A DNA stretch of 10,587 nt from Actinomycetes bacterium (GCA_021785095.1 JAJYGM010000762.1:1-10587); one strand, 5' to 3'; counted from the first letter of the stretch, positions 1 through 6,288 are shown. A program made the numbers and translations. The notes: generated by a model from the letters alone, not told the origin.

Positions 1-82
1 CGTAAGGGGGTTCGTCGGCGGCCACGGTGACGTGGAGGCCCTCGGGTTGGAAGGCGGCGAGTTGGGCCGTGAGGATCTCCAC
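1..82 (-). CDS. Unknown protein, N-terminal fragment cut by window edge
   Basis: A reading frame on the minus strand starts at GTG (82-80), one base after the TGA (86-84) of the XRE-cupin remnant, and stays open to the window edge. Its 27 codons read VEILTAQLAAFQPEGL followed by HVTVAADEPPY, a plausible, non-repetitive protein start. A GAGGG purine run lies four bases before the GTG and could be the ribosome binding site, and the tight spacing suggests co-transcription with the gene before it. The same frame is also open further upstream, back to a TGA at 169-167, so the start is a choice, not a certainty. I do not recognise the family, and too little is visible to propose a function. Confidence 0.4.
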   Translation of the reverse strand, partial: MEILTAQLAAFQPEGLHVTVAADEPPY

Positions 83-83
83 C

Positions 84-602
84 TCACCCTCTGCGTCGTC
101 GAGCGCAGCCGAGTCGGCGGAAGTGGACCACCAGGTCGTCGGCAGCGGCCCGAAGCTCCACGTCGGTCATCGGCTCCAGCGCGTCGAGGATGAACAGTGC
201 CGTCGTGGTGTCCTCTCGAAGCTGGGTGCGCCGTGCTTGGCGCCAGTTCCAGCGCCTGCAGGGGAACGCGAGCGCGTCTCCCGCGCGGAGCGTCACCGAC
301 TGGCCTTCGACCTCGACCGAGATCGTGCCCTGGTGGACCTGCAGCAACTCCTTGGTCCCCGCAGAGTGGGCTTCGCTTCCATGCCGATCTCCAGGACCGA
401 GCGTCCAGTCCCATAGTTCGACTACACCGGGCCGCTCCGTACCAACGACCAGCACGCCACAACCTCCGGCCCCACTGATCCACAGGCGGGTGCCCTCCCC
501 GCTGCGGGTCACCTTCATCGGCTTCGGGCGCGCCGCCTCGATCAGAGCCGGCAGTCCGACCCCGAGGGCGTCGCTGAGCCGGAGGAGGGTTCCGACGCGG
601 CG
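84..602 (-). pseudogene. 5'-truncated XRE-cupin transcriptional regulator
   Basis: Proteins of this type join an N-terminal XRE helix-turn-helix to a C-terminal cupin sensor domain that binds a small effector. The visible homology starts abruptly at VGTLLRLSDALGVGLPALIE, which matches only the last helices of an XRE domain (family pattern: PS..TLLRLADALGVSL). It continues through a cupin with a GTKELLQVHQGTISVEVEGQ strand pair and an LRAGDALAFP turn. The expected 40 or so residues holding the recognition helix are absent, because the previous gene's stop codon lies at 631-629. No start codon precedes the HTH remnant in this frame outside the exchanger gene. The first usable start is ATG 518-516, which would give a 144-residue cupin-only protein. 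The cupin's metal-binding histidines are not obvious (HSAGTKE keeps one His). A 28-residue tail beginning MTDVELRAAADD follows the cupin. Either this is a broken regulator or a free cupin. I favour a deletion remnant. Confidence 0.6.
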
Positions 603-628
603 ACAGCGCCGGCGCCAGGCTTCGTGCC

Positions 629-1693
629 CTACGACACCGTGGTCAGGACCGAGACGAAGGCGACGTAGGCCCCGATGATGACCCAGCCGGCAGCCCGGCT
701 GAGCCCTCGTCCGCGGTACGCGATCGCCAAGACGGCGGCCGTCAGCCCTACGTACCACGCCACCACGAGCGTCTCCTGGGCCGACGCGCGTCCGGTCCCC
801 AGGAACACGGCGGGAAGCAACAATCCGGCCGCGACGTTGAGTGCATTGCTGTTGAACCCCGTGCTGAGCATCGCCGCCCCCCGCCCGCTCTTCGCCCAGA
901 AGATCGCGGCGACCGCGTTCGGCACGCTCGTCACGGCCGCAAGGACCACCGCGCCGACGACGATCTCCGGCACGTGGAGTCGGACCCCCAATCTGACCGC
1001 ACTGCGCTCCATGAGCACGCTCGCCCCGACGACGGCGACGAGCGCGACGACGGCGACGAGCGCGTCCTGCGCCCGCCCCCCGCGCGGCTGGACGGTCGCG
1101 CGCAGCTCGGCCTCCTCCTCGACGATCGCCCGGGAGAGCCACCTGCGCAGAGGCGAAGGATCCGGTCGGAGCCACCAACGGGACCGATCGAGCGTGGCGA
1201 GCGCCACGTAGGGCACGAGCACGACGAGGACGAGCCCAGATCCGACCAAGGGAGTGACGAGCCCTTCGACGGTGACTGCGCAGGTGAGCGCGACCCAGAC
1301 GGCGATCGCTCCTTCGAGCACGATGACCCGCCGGTGCAGGGCGATGGCGCCGGCGGCGACGGTACCGAGTCCGAGCAGCGCCGCCAGGTTGAACACGTTG
1401 GATCCGATCACGACCCCCGCGCCTACCGCTTCATGATGCTGGGAGAGCGCGCTCACCGAAGACGTGATCTCGGGTGCGTCCGCCGCGAGCGCCGAGACCA
1501 GGCCCAGGAGCGCTTCGGACGCGCCAAGGCGGCTCCCCACCCGCTCGATTCTGGAGACGACGAACCAGCTCGCCCCAAGGCTGGCTGCCGCACTGGCGAA
1601 GAAGACAGCCGCCGCGCCGGCCGCGGTCACCGTCGCGCGCCCCCCGCGAGCCGGACCTGCGCGTGACGCCTCGAGCAAGACCTCGAGATCCAT
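629..1693 (-). CDS. CaCA-type sodium/calcium exchanger-like membrane protein
   Basis: This 354-residue polytopic inner-membrane protein has the two inverted alpha repeats of the cation/Ca2+ exchanger superfamily, which swaps Na+ or H+ for Ca2+ or another cation. Alpha-1 (about residues 60-110) contains GLVSALAADAPEI, with the conserved acidic residue E75, then VIGSNVFNLAALLGLG. Alpha-2 (about 240-292) contains VLAAVTSVPNAVAAIF and FNSNALNVAAG. The canonical alpha-2 Glu of the TSLPE motif is replaced by Asn259. About ten hydrophobic segments are visible, with a charged cytoplasmic loop near residues 170-208, as expected for the family. The ATG at 1693-1691 is the only sensible in-frame start and has a poor Shine-Dalgarno; a much better one (GGGAGGT, 1741-1735) precedes an ATG at 1730 in another frame. 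The gene lies 144 bases after DUF2017 on the same strand. Family assignment is firm, substrate unknown. Confidence 0.82.
   Translation of the reverse strand: MDLEVLLEASRAGPARGGRATVTAAGAAAVFFASAAASLGASWFVVSRIERVGSRLGASEALLGLVSALAADAPEITSSVSALSQHHEAVGAGVVIGSNVFNLAALLGLGTVAAGAIALHRRVIVLEGAIAVWVALTCAVTVEGLVTPLVGSGLVLVVLVPYVALATLDRSRWWLRPDPSPLRRWLSRAIVEEEAELRATVQPRGGRAQDALVAVVALVAVVGASVLMERSAVRLGVRLHVPEIVVGAVVLAAVTSVPNAVAAIFWAKSGRGAAMLSTGFNSNALNVAAGLLLPAVFLGTGRASAQETLVVAWYVGLTAAVLAIAYRGRGLSRAAGWVIIGAYVAFVSVLTTVS
1028..1063. repeat. 18-bp perfect tandem duplication inside the exchanger gene
   Basis: The unit GACGACGGCGACGAGCGC occurs twice head to tail (1028-1045 and 1046-1063). It is in frame and encodes the hydrophobic hexapeptide repeat ALVAVV/ALVAVV in a transmembrane helix (residues about 211-222), so gain or loss of a unit would keep the frame while changing helix length by six residues. 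Confidence 0.8.
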
Positions 1694-1815
1694 GACCCCG
1701 AGCGAGAGGCTCGGAACGTAGAGCGCACATCGACACCTCCCACCTGGCACGACAAGAATCGAGACAAGACGACTCCGTGCCGACCAGGCTTCCCGGCGCT
1801 CCACGACGACTCTAC

Positions 1816-1833
1816 CCGCCGCGCTGGCGGCGG
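1816..1833 (-). terminator. Hairpin just after the DUF2017 stop
   Basis: Perfect 7-bp stem CCGCCGC / GCGGCGG with a 4-base loop. On the minus strand it starts four bases after the TAG stop at 1840-1838. There is no U-tract, as is common for intrinsic terminators proposed in high-GC actinobacteria. It would separate clpS-DUF2017 transcripts from the exchanger gene. Confidence 0.5.
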
Positions 1834-1837
1834 TGGC

Positions 1838-2299
1838 CTACGCAGTGCCAGGCCCGTCGATCGCGTCGATCAGGCTCACCTGGAGGGCGTAGACGACGCG
1901 GATCTCCGCCTCTTCCTTGGCTGGAAGTGACGCCCTGTCGGCCTCAGTGCGAAGCCCGAGCTCCGCGGCGCGGCGCGACAAGGTCATTCCCAGCACCTTC
2001 AGCCACGCCTCGGCCTCTTCGGGCTCGATCACGTCCTTCCGAGCGCTCTACGCCCCCACGGAGAGGACCTCGTCCACCGCGAGCTGGCGCTCAAGGACGT
2101 AGGCCGGATCGTCGACGACGGCGCTCTCGTCGATGCGGCCGAACAGGCTCGCGAAACCAGGGGAGCTCGGCGACGCTCCAGCTTCCTCGAGACGTCCCGT
2201 AACGGCGATCATGAGCTCTCGGACCCCTGGAGGAAGGTCGAGCGCGATGCGACCGTTCTCCAACGGTCGGAATGGCCTGCGCGCCCGCGACCTGGTCAC
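1838..2299 (-). pseudogene. DUF2017 family protein interrupted by an in-frame TAG
   Basis: The gene starts with GTG at 2299, overlapping the clpS stop by 4 bases (GTGA), so the two are translationally coupled. The first half (83 residues) opens with the family hallmark RPLENGRIALDLPPGVRELM. It runs to ERQLAVDEVLSVGA, where a TAG at 2050-2048 stops translation. The second half continues in exactly the same frame as SARKDVIEPEEAEAWLKVLG and ends at SLIDAIDGPGTA. This matches the usual DUF2017 C-terminus, whose EEAEAWL segment is a conserved feature. Full length would be 153 codons, slightly short for the family as I recall it. DUF2017 genes sit beside clpS across actinobacteria; the mycobacterial neighbour of clpS (Rv1332, AosR) is reported as an oxidative-stress regulator. 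A GTG at 2032 could start a 64-residue second fragment. The TAG may be a true nonsense mutation, a sequencing error, or a split gene. Confidence 0.8.
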
Positions 2300-2619
2300 G
2301 CGGCTCGCGCGACCGTGGTCTGCAGACCGTTCGCGCCGAGCTCGAGGCAGTAACGGACCGCACGGTCTCGTTCACCGGTCCACACGACGACCTTTCCCTC
2401 GTGGTGCGCCGCCAGCATGAGCAGTTCAGCCTTGTCCGACCCGTAGCCGAAGACCCTCTTCAACACGCGCACCACGACCTCCATCAACGTGACCGGGTCG
2501 TTCCACAGGTAGACGTCGTACGGTGCGGCGGTCGAGCGCTCGAGGTCGCCCTCCCGCCGCTCGGTCACGTCGGGAACCGTCTCGGTAGCCCCTGGCGACG
2601 TAGGGAGCGAGGTCCGCAC
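2296..2619 (-). CDS. clpS: ATP-dependent Clp protease adaptor ClpS
   Basis: ClpS is a cytoplasmic adaptor that binds N-terminal destabilising residues of substrates and docks them on the ClpA/ClpC unfoldase for degradation by ClpP. The core runs from YDVYLWNDPVTLMEVVVRVL through LAAHHEGKVVVWTG to LELGANGLQTTV. It includes the Asn-Asp pair (WNDP) and the His of the AHHEG segment, which form the N-degron pocket in characterised ClpS proteins. Length (about 107 residues) is normal for actinobacteria, with a poorly conserved N-terminal tail. GTG codons at 2628, 2622, 2619 and 2568 are all possible starts. I chose 2619 because a TAGTGT -10 element (2632-2627) lies seven bases upstream, the leaderless spacing seen for other genes here. 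The stop overlaps the DUF2017 start. The gene is head to head with menG. Confidence 0.88.
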   Translation of the reverse strand: MRTSLPTSPGATETVPDVTERREGDLERSTAAPYDVYLWNDPVTLMEVVVRVLKRVFGYGSDKAELLMLAAHHEGKVVVWTGERDRAVRYCLELGANGLQTTVARAA

Positions 2620-2626
2620 CACCTGC

Positions 2627-2632
2627 ACACTA
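2627..2632 (-). promoter_or_regulatory. Candidate clpS -10 element (TAGTGT)
   Basis: TAnnnT hexamer on the minus strand ending seven bases before the GTG at 2619. It overlaps the first base of the menG ATG at 2632. No clear -35 was identified. It is weak on its own and gains weight from the same arrangement at four other genes in the window. Confidence 0.4.
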
Positions 2633-3483
2633 TGGCAGCCTCACCCTCTCCGACCGGGAGCACTTCGCTGGTCTCCGACCTCGATCTGTGGAATCGTCTC
2701 GGTGTGCGGTCCGCGCCGGCACTGGGTGCTGGGAACCGAGTGGCTCTGCGGGTGTTCCGGGGTCTCCCTGACCGCTACGACCGCCTCGCGGAGTGGCTGT
2801 CGTTCTGGCAGAACCGCCGCTGGCGGGCGACGTTGGTCGAAGCCGTCGCTGCCGGGGACCCGCGGCTCGTCGCCGATGTGGCGACCGGGACGGCCGGCGT
2901 CGCACTGGCATTGCACGCGCGCACCGGAGCGGCCGTCATCGGCTTCGATCTCGACGAAGGGATGGCGGGAAGGGGCCGGCTGAACGTGCAGGAGGCACGC
3001 GCAGCGCGCACCGGGCGCGCAGCCCCGAGCGCGACGTCGCGGCCTGGCACACAGACCACGGTCGCGCTGGCCGTCGCAAGAGGAGAGCAGCTGCCCCTGG
3101 CCGACGCGTCCGTCGACGCGCTGAGCTTCACGTACCTGCTCCGGTACGTGGACGACCCCGAAGCGACCCTCGCAGAGCTCGCCCGGGTGGTACGACCCGG
3201 CGGGGTCGTCGCGAACCTCGAGTTCTCGGTGCCTGAGTCAGGGCTCTGGCGAGCGCTCTGGTGGCTGTACACGCGGACGGTTCTGCCTCTCGCAGGCCTC
3301 GTCGCCGGCGGCAGACCCTGGTACCGCGTCGGGCGCTTTCTCGGCCCGAGCATCACGAACCATTACCGTCGCTACTCCCTCGACTGGACGGTGGGCGCGT
3401 GGGATCGCGCCGGGATCGGCGAGGTGACCGTGAGACGAATGAGCCTCGGGGGTGGGCTCGTGATGTGGGGTCGACGGAAGTGA
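2632..3483 (+). CDS. MenG/UbiE-type quinone C-methyltransferase
   Basis: A class I SAM-dependent methyltransferase of 283 residues that most resembles demethylmenaquinone methyltransferase (MenG/UbiE), which adds the ring methyl in the last step of menaquinone synthesis. The family entry motif is seen at DRYDRLAEWLSFWQNRRWR (48-66). SAM motif I is VADVATGTAGVALAL (80-94), with Ala where DxATGTG usually has the third Gly. The acidic ribose contact lies in FDLDEGM, and motifs II/III in GEQLPLADASVDALSFTYLL and ELARVVRPGG. The UbiE-like segment ANLEFSVPESGLWRALWWLY then leads to TRTVLPLAG. There is a 45-residue N-terminal extension and an Ala/Arg-rich insertion near 120-148. The ATG at 2632 lacks a Shine-Dalgarno; GTG 2704 is an alternative. 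The stop overlaps the next gene's GTG. A related quinone or lipid methyltransferase cannot be excluded. Confidence 0.78.
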   Translation: MAASPSPTGSTSLVSDLDLWNRLGVRSAPALGAGNRVALRVFRGLPDRYDRLAEWLSFWQNRRWRATLVEAVAAGDPRLVADVATGTAGVALALHARTGAAVIGFDLDEGMAGRGRLNVQEARAARTGRAAPSATSRPGTQTTVALAVARGEQLPLADASVDALSFTYLLRYVDDPEATLAELARVVRPGGVVANLEFSVPESGLWRALWWLYTRTVLPLAGLVAGGRPWYRVGRFLGPSITNHYRRYSLDWTVGAWDRAGIGEVTVRRMSLGGGLVMWGRRK

Positions 3484-4214
3484 CCGAAGGACGCACCCGC
3501 CCTGCGTTCTACGCGGCGCGTCCAGGCCGGCTGCGCGACTGGTGGACCCTGCTCCATCCCCCGTACACGGCATGGCACCTCTCCTACGTCGTGGTGGGCG
3601 CCTGCCTCGCTCCCGCTGTCGCCGTGAGCCGGCTGCTCGCCACGCTGATCGCCTTCTTCTGCGCCGTCGGCGTGGCAGCCCACGCGTACGACGAGCTGCA
3701 GGGCCGTCCTCTTCGGACGGGCATCCCCGAACGCGTGCTCGTCGCTGCGTCCGTCGCCGGACTCTCGGGCGCGCTCGTCCTCGGAGTCTTCGGCGTCCTG
3801 AGGGTCGGCGTGGTCCTCGTCCCGTTTCTCGTCGTCGGACCTCTGCTCGTCGTCGCCTACAACGCAGACCTCTTCGACGGCATGTTCCACACGGATCTCG
3901 GCTTCGCGCTGTCCTGGGGCGCTTTTCCGGTGCTCACGGCGTATGTCGCGCAAGCCGGAGACCTCTCGTGGAGCGGCGTGGTCGCCGCAGCCGGGGCGAC
4001 CGCGCTCTCGCTTGCGCAGCGCTCCCTCAGCACGCCGGCCCGGCAGCTCCGGCGACGGGCGGTGGGCGTGAGAGGCGCGGTCCTGCTCGGCGACGGCTCC
4101 CAGATGGACCTCGACCGCGAGCGCCTCCTGGCGCCGCTCGAGCGAGGGTTGCGCGCCCTGGCCTGGGCGTCGGTGCTCTTCGCCTCGGCGCTCGCGGCGT
4201 ACCGCCTTGGCTGA
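3480..4214 (+). CDS. Polytopic membrane protein, divergent UbiA-like
   Basis: A 244-residue membrane protein with about seven hydrophobic helices, coupled to menG by a GTGA overlap, so both are made from one message. HPPYTAWHLSYVVVGACLAP (27-46) and the following helices recall the start of UbiA-type prenyltransferases, which attach prenyl chains to aromatic acceptors in the membrane. The first Asp-rich motif (NDxxDxxxD) is replaced by AHAYDELQGRPLRT (67-80), where only one Asp and one Glu remain. A possible second motif is YNADLFDGMFHTDLGF (127-142). The C-terminal part has a conserved-looking LAQRSLSTPARQLRRR (178-193) and a soluble stretch before a last helix. Neighbouring a quinone methyltransferase supports a lipid-quinone role. 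The UbiA relation is inference from pattern and context; the safe name is conserved membrane protein. Confidence 0.7.
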   Translation: MTEGRTRPAFYAARPGRLRDWWTLLHPPYTAWHLSYVVVGACLAPAVAVSRLLATLIAFFCAVGVAAHAYDELQGRPLRTGIPERVLVAASVAGLSGALVLGVFGVLRVGVVLVPFLVVGPLLVVAYNADLFDGMFHTDLGFALSWGAFPVLTAYVAQAGDLSWSGVVAAAGATALSLAQRSLSTPARQLRRRAVGVRGAVLLGDGSQMDLDRERLLAPLERGLRALAWASVLFASALAAYRLG

Positions 4215-4219
4215 CGCGT

Positions 4220-4238
4220 GCGCGGGGACGTCCCGCGC
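4220..4238 (+). terminator. Hairpin after the menG operon
   Basis: Inverted repeat GCGCGGG / CCCGCGC with a 5-base loop (7 bp plus a possible G-U), starting five bases after the TGA at 4212-4214. There is no U-tract. It precedes the separate promoter of the next gene. Confidence 0.5.
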
Positions 4239-4289
4239 CCCACCACCTCGTCTCGCACCGGCAAAGGGTGCGGGCGGCGAAGCGCGGCC

Positions 4290-4295
4290 TAGACT
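4290..4295 (+). promoter_or_regulatory. Candidate -10 element (TAGACT) of the MpaB-family gene
   Basis: TAnnnT hexamer ending nine bases before the GTG at 4305, with no Shine-Dalgarno between them. This fits transcription beginning at or within a base or two of the start codon. Confidence 0.5.
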
Positions 4296-4304
4296 TCGCG
4301 CCTC

Positions 4305-5267
4305 GTGCCCGAACCCGACAGCGCCCGAGAAGACTGCGACGCGCAATGTGCGAGCTGTTCCGGCGAACGGGACATTCGCGCGTCGCAACTGCTCAGCGCA
4401 GTGTTCCGAGCGCCGCTCACCCTGGGGGCTCGGGCAATCGCCCCGGTGCGAGCCGATGCCCGCCGGAGCGTCCGCCGGTCGCTCGGCGTCCCCCCGGACC
4501 CGCCGCCGCGTGCAGAGCGGGCGGATGACGCCTTCCTCCCGCCCGGGGGCATGGCGCGCCAGGTCCACGGCGACCTCCCCTCGATGGTGGTCGGGGGACT
4601 CGCGGCACTGCTGCTCCAGACGCTCCATCCCCTCGCGATGGCGGGGGTCGCCGACCACTCGAACTACCGCGAGGACCCGATCGGCCGGCTCCGCCGCACC
4701 GCCAGCTTCGTCGGCGCGACGACGTTCGGTACGGTCGAGCAGGCGACGCAGGCCATCGACAGCGTGCGGGACGTCCACCGGCACGTCCGCGGGCGTGCGC
4801 CGGACGGCCGGAGGTACGCCGCCAGCGACCCCGAGCTCTTGACGTGGGTGCACGTCGCGGAGGTGTCGAGCTTCCTCGCCGCCGCTGAGCGGTACGGGCC
4901 GAGGCGCATTCGCCCCGACGAGCGGGACCGCTACCTCCAGGAGACGGCCGTGGTCGCCCGCTCGCTCGGCGCCCGCTGGGTGCCCGAGACGCTGGAGGAG
5001 GTCGAGGCGTACTTCACGCGCATCCGGCCGGAGCTCTACGCCGGCCCCCAAGCGATCGAAGCGAGGAACTTCCTGCTGCGCGGGGCAGCCCGGAGGCCGA
5101 GCGACCGCGTCCTCCACGCCGCCATCGTCGCCGCGGCCCTCACGATCGTCCCGCGCTGGGCACGTGACGAGCTGGGGATCCCCGCGCCGCCCCTGGTCGG
5201 CGACATGATGGTCGTGCCGTTCGCGCGCACGTTCTGCGGCGCGTTGCGTTGGACGCTGCGACCCTGA
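4305..5267 (+). CDS. DUF2236 / MpaB-family heme oxygenase-like protein
   Basis: A 320-residue protein of the MpaB/latex-clearing-protein catalytic family (DUF2236), in which a helical bundle holds a b-type heme and can cleave or oxidise hydrophobic polyisoprenoid or related substrates. Diagnostic segments are LLLQTLHPLAMAGVADHS (102-119), DPIGRLRRTASFVGATTFG (124-142) and TWVHVAEVSSFLAAAERYG (180-198). H183 is the likely heme-ligand position, and MVVPFARTFCGAL lies near the C-terminus. The GTG at 4305 is supported by a -10 element just upstream; GTG 4401 is an alternative. The extra N-terminus carries a cysteine cluster, CDAQCASC (11-18), not typical of the family as I know it. The substrate is unknown. 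It follows a quinone-type methyltransferase and a UbiA-like protein, so a prenylated substrate is tempting but unproven. Confidence 0.8.
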   Translation: MPEPDSAREDCDAQCASCSGERDIRASQLLSAVFRAPLTLGARAIAPVRADARRSVRRSLGVPPDPPPRAERADDAFLPPGGMARQVHGDLPSMVVGGLAALLLQTLHPLAMAGVADHSNYREDPIGRLRRTASFVGATTFGTVEQATQAIDSVRDVHRHVRGRAPDGRRYAASDPELLTWVHVAEVSSFLAAAERYGPRRIRPDERDRYLQETAVVARSLGARWVPETLEEVEAYFTRIRPELYAGPQAIEARNFLLRGAARRPSDRVLHAAIVAAALTIVPRWARDELGIPAPPLVGDMMVVPFARTFCGALRWTLRP

Positions 5268-5301
5268 CAGGCACTCGATCGTGCGGCGTCGTCGGTGCGT
5301 G

Positions 5302-5320
5302 CGCCGGCGGTGCGCCGGCG
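5302..5320. terminator. Hairpin between two convergent genes
   Basis: Stem CGCCGGC / GCCGGCG with a 5-base loop, nested in an outer 8-bp inverted repeat CGGCGTCG (5284-5291) / CGACGCCG (5333-5340). It fills the 73-base gap between the MpaB-family gene stop (5267) and the epimerase stop (5341) and could terminate both. TGCGCCGGCG occurs twice here (5300-5309, 5311-5320), so part of the symmetry comes from a short direct repeat. Confidence 0.5.
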
Positions 5321-5340
5321 TGCCGGCGTGGGCGACGCCG

Positions 5341-6282
5341 TCAGTGGGGATGCAATCCCCAGGTCCCCTCCCAGCTCTCCCCGGGCTCGAGCACGATGAG
5401 GTCCCTCCCCGAGCGGAACGCATCGGGCGGGCAGGTCATGGGCTCGATCGCCACGGCACGCCGTCGCCGCTCGGGCTCGATCGTGTCGCCGGTGAAGCAC
5501 ATGAGGTGGCGGAAGCGGTCGTCGACCCACAGCTCGACACCCCGGCCCGTCGCCGGGTCCTCGAGGCCCGCCCGAGCGATGCCGTCGGCTCCCCGGCGCA
5601 GGTCGGTGAACGCCGTGTCGAGCTGCGTCGGCCCGATGACCCTCCCGGCCGTGAAGTCCAGCTCGGTGCCCGCCACGCTCTGGTCCTCGCCGGTCGGCAG
5701 GCGGCGCTCGTCGAGGAGGAGCCGGCGCCGGGCGGGCAGGACGAGCGATGCGCCGTCGATCGTCTCGGCGCCCCCAGAGCCCGCACGCAGGTACGGGTGG
5801 AAGCCGATCCCGAAGGGCGCCGTCCCGTCGCCGGCTCCGGTCGCCCGGGTCGTCACCACCAGTCCGTCACGTCGAAGCCGGTACTCGATGCGGAGCTCCA
5901 CCGAGAAGGGGTAGCCGGGGGTCGGCCGGATCGTGCAGCGCAGCACGACCACGTTCTGCGCGCTGGCCTCGAGGCGCCACGGCAGCCAGCGCACGAGCCC
6001 GTGGATCGCGTTGCCGAGCGCAGGCTCGTCCAGCGCCGCCTGTGCCTGGACGCCCCGCCATTCGTACCTGCCGTCCCCCAGGCGGTTGGGCCAGGGTGCC
6101 AGCACCTGGCCGCGTCCCGCATGGCTCCACTCGGAGGGCCCGAAACCGTCGACGACGTCGTGCCCTGCGAGCGTGTAGCTCCGGAGGGTCGCTCCGACCT
6201 CGGCGACGACCGCCTCTTGGTGGCCGTGTGCGATCGCCCACTGCTCCCCCGTCGGTGAGATGGGCGATGCGCCCTGTGACAT
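5341..6282 (-). CDS. Aldose 1-epimerase family protein
   Basis: A 313-residue beta-sandwich sugar mutarotase of the galactose mutarotase (GalM-like) superfamily, interconverting alpha and beta anomers of a hexose in the cytoplasm. Substrate-binding Arg/Asn positions are seen in APWPNRLGDGRYEW (62-75). The catalytic histidines are H94 in NAIHGLVRWLPW and H162 in FGIGFHPYLR, and the general base is E280 in VAIEPMTCPPDAF. Length fits the family. The start ATG at 6282 is chosen because a strong AGGGAGGA (6296-6289) sits six bases upstream, in contrast to the leaderless genes nearby. It is divergent from surE across 49 bp, with a -10 element shared by overlap. It is convergent with the MpaB-family gene. 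Exact sugar specificity cannot be read from the sequence; a glucose-6-phosphate epimerase-like role is a less likely alternative. Confidence 0.85.
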   Translation of the reverse strand: MSQGASPISPTGEQWAIAHGHQEAVVAEVGATLRSYTLAGHDVVDGFGPSEWSHAGRGQVLAPWPNRLGDGRYEWRGVQAQAALDEPALGNAIHGLVRWLPWRLEASAQNVVVLRCTIRPTPGYPFSVELRIEYRLRRDGLVVTTRATGAGDGTAPFGIGFHPYLRAGSGGAETIDGASLVLPARRRLLLDERRLPTGEDQSVAGTELDFTAGRVIGPTQLDTAFTDLRRGADGIARAGLEDPATGRGVELWVDDRFRHLMCFTGDTIEPERRRRAVAIEPMTCPPDAFRSGRDLIVLEPGESWEGTWGLHPH

Positions 6283-6288
6283 GCGACG

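Noticed and set aside
974..1666. Long plus-strand frame opposite the exchanger
   Set aside because: Charged, repetitive Asp/Arg-rich product with no recognisable motif; the opposite strand encodes clear transmembrane alpha repeats.
2048..2050. Amber codon as pyrrolysine insertion or programmed readthrough
   Set aside because: No suppressor tRNA or pylT/pylS-like gene is visible, and other genes here end normally with TAG or TGA. A mutation or sequencing error is simpler.
5284..5340. Short GC direct repeats as a CRISPR or attachment site
   Set aside because: Only two exact 10-bp copies plus a partial one, with no spacers, cas genes or integrase. They are better explained as part of a hairpin between convergent genes.
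3372..5423. A 683-codon open frame on the minus strand, antisense to the menG operon and the MpaB-family gene
   Set aside because: Its translation is Arg/Ala/Gly/His-rich with no domain, and it mirrors three well-supported genes. Long antisense frames are expected at this GC content because stop codons are rare.
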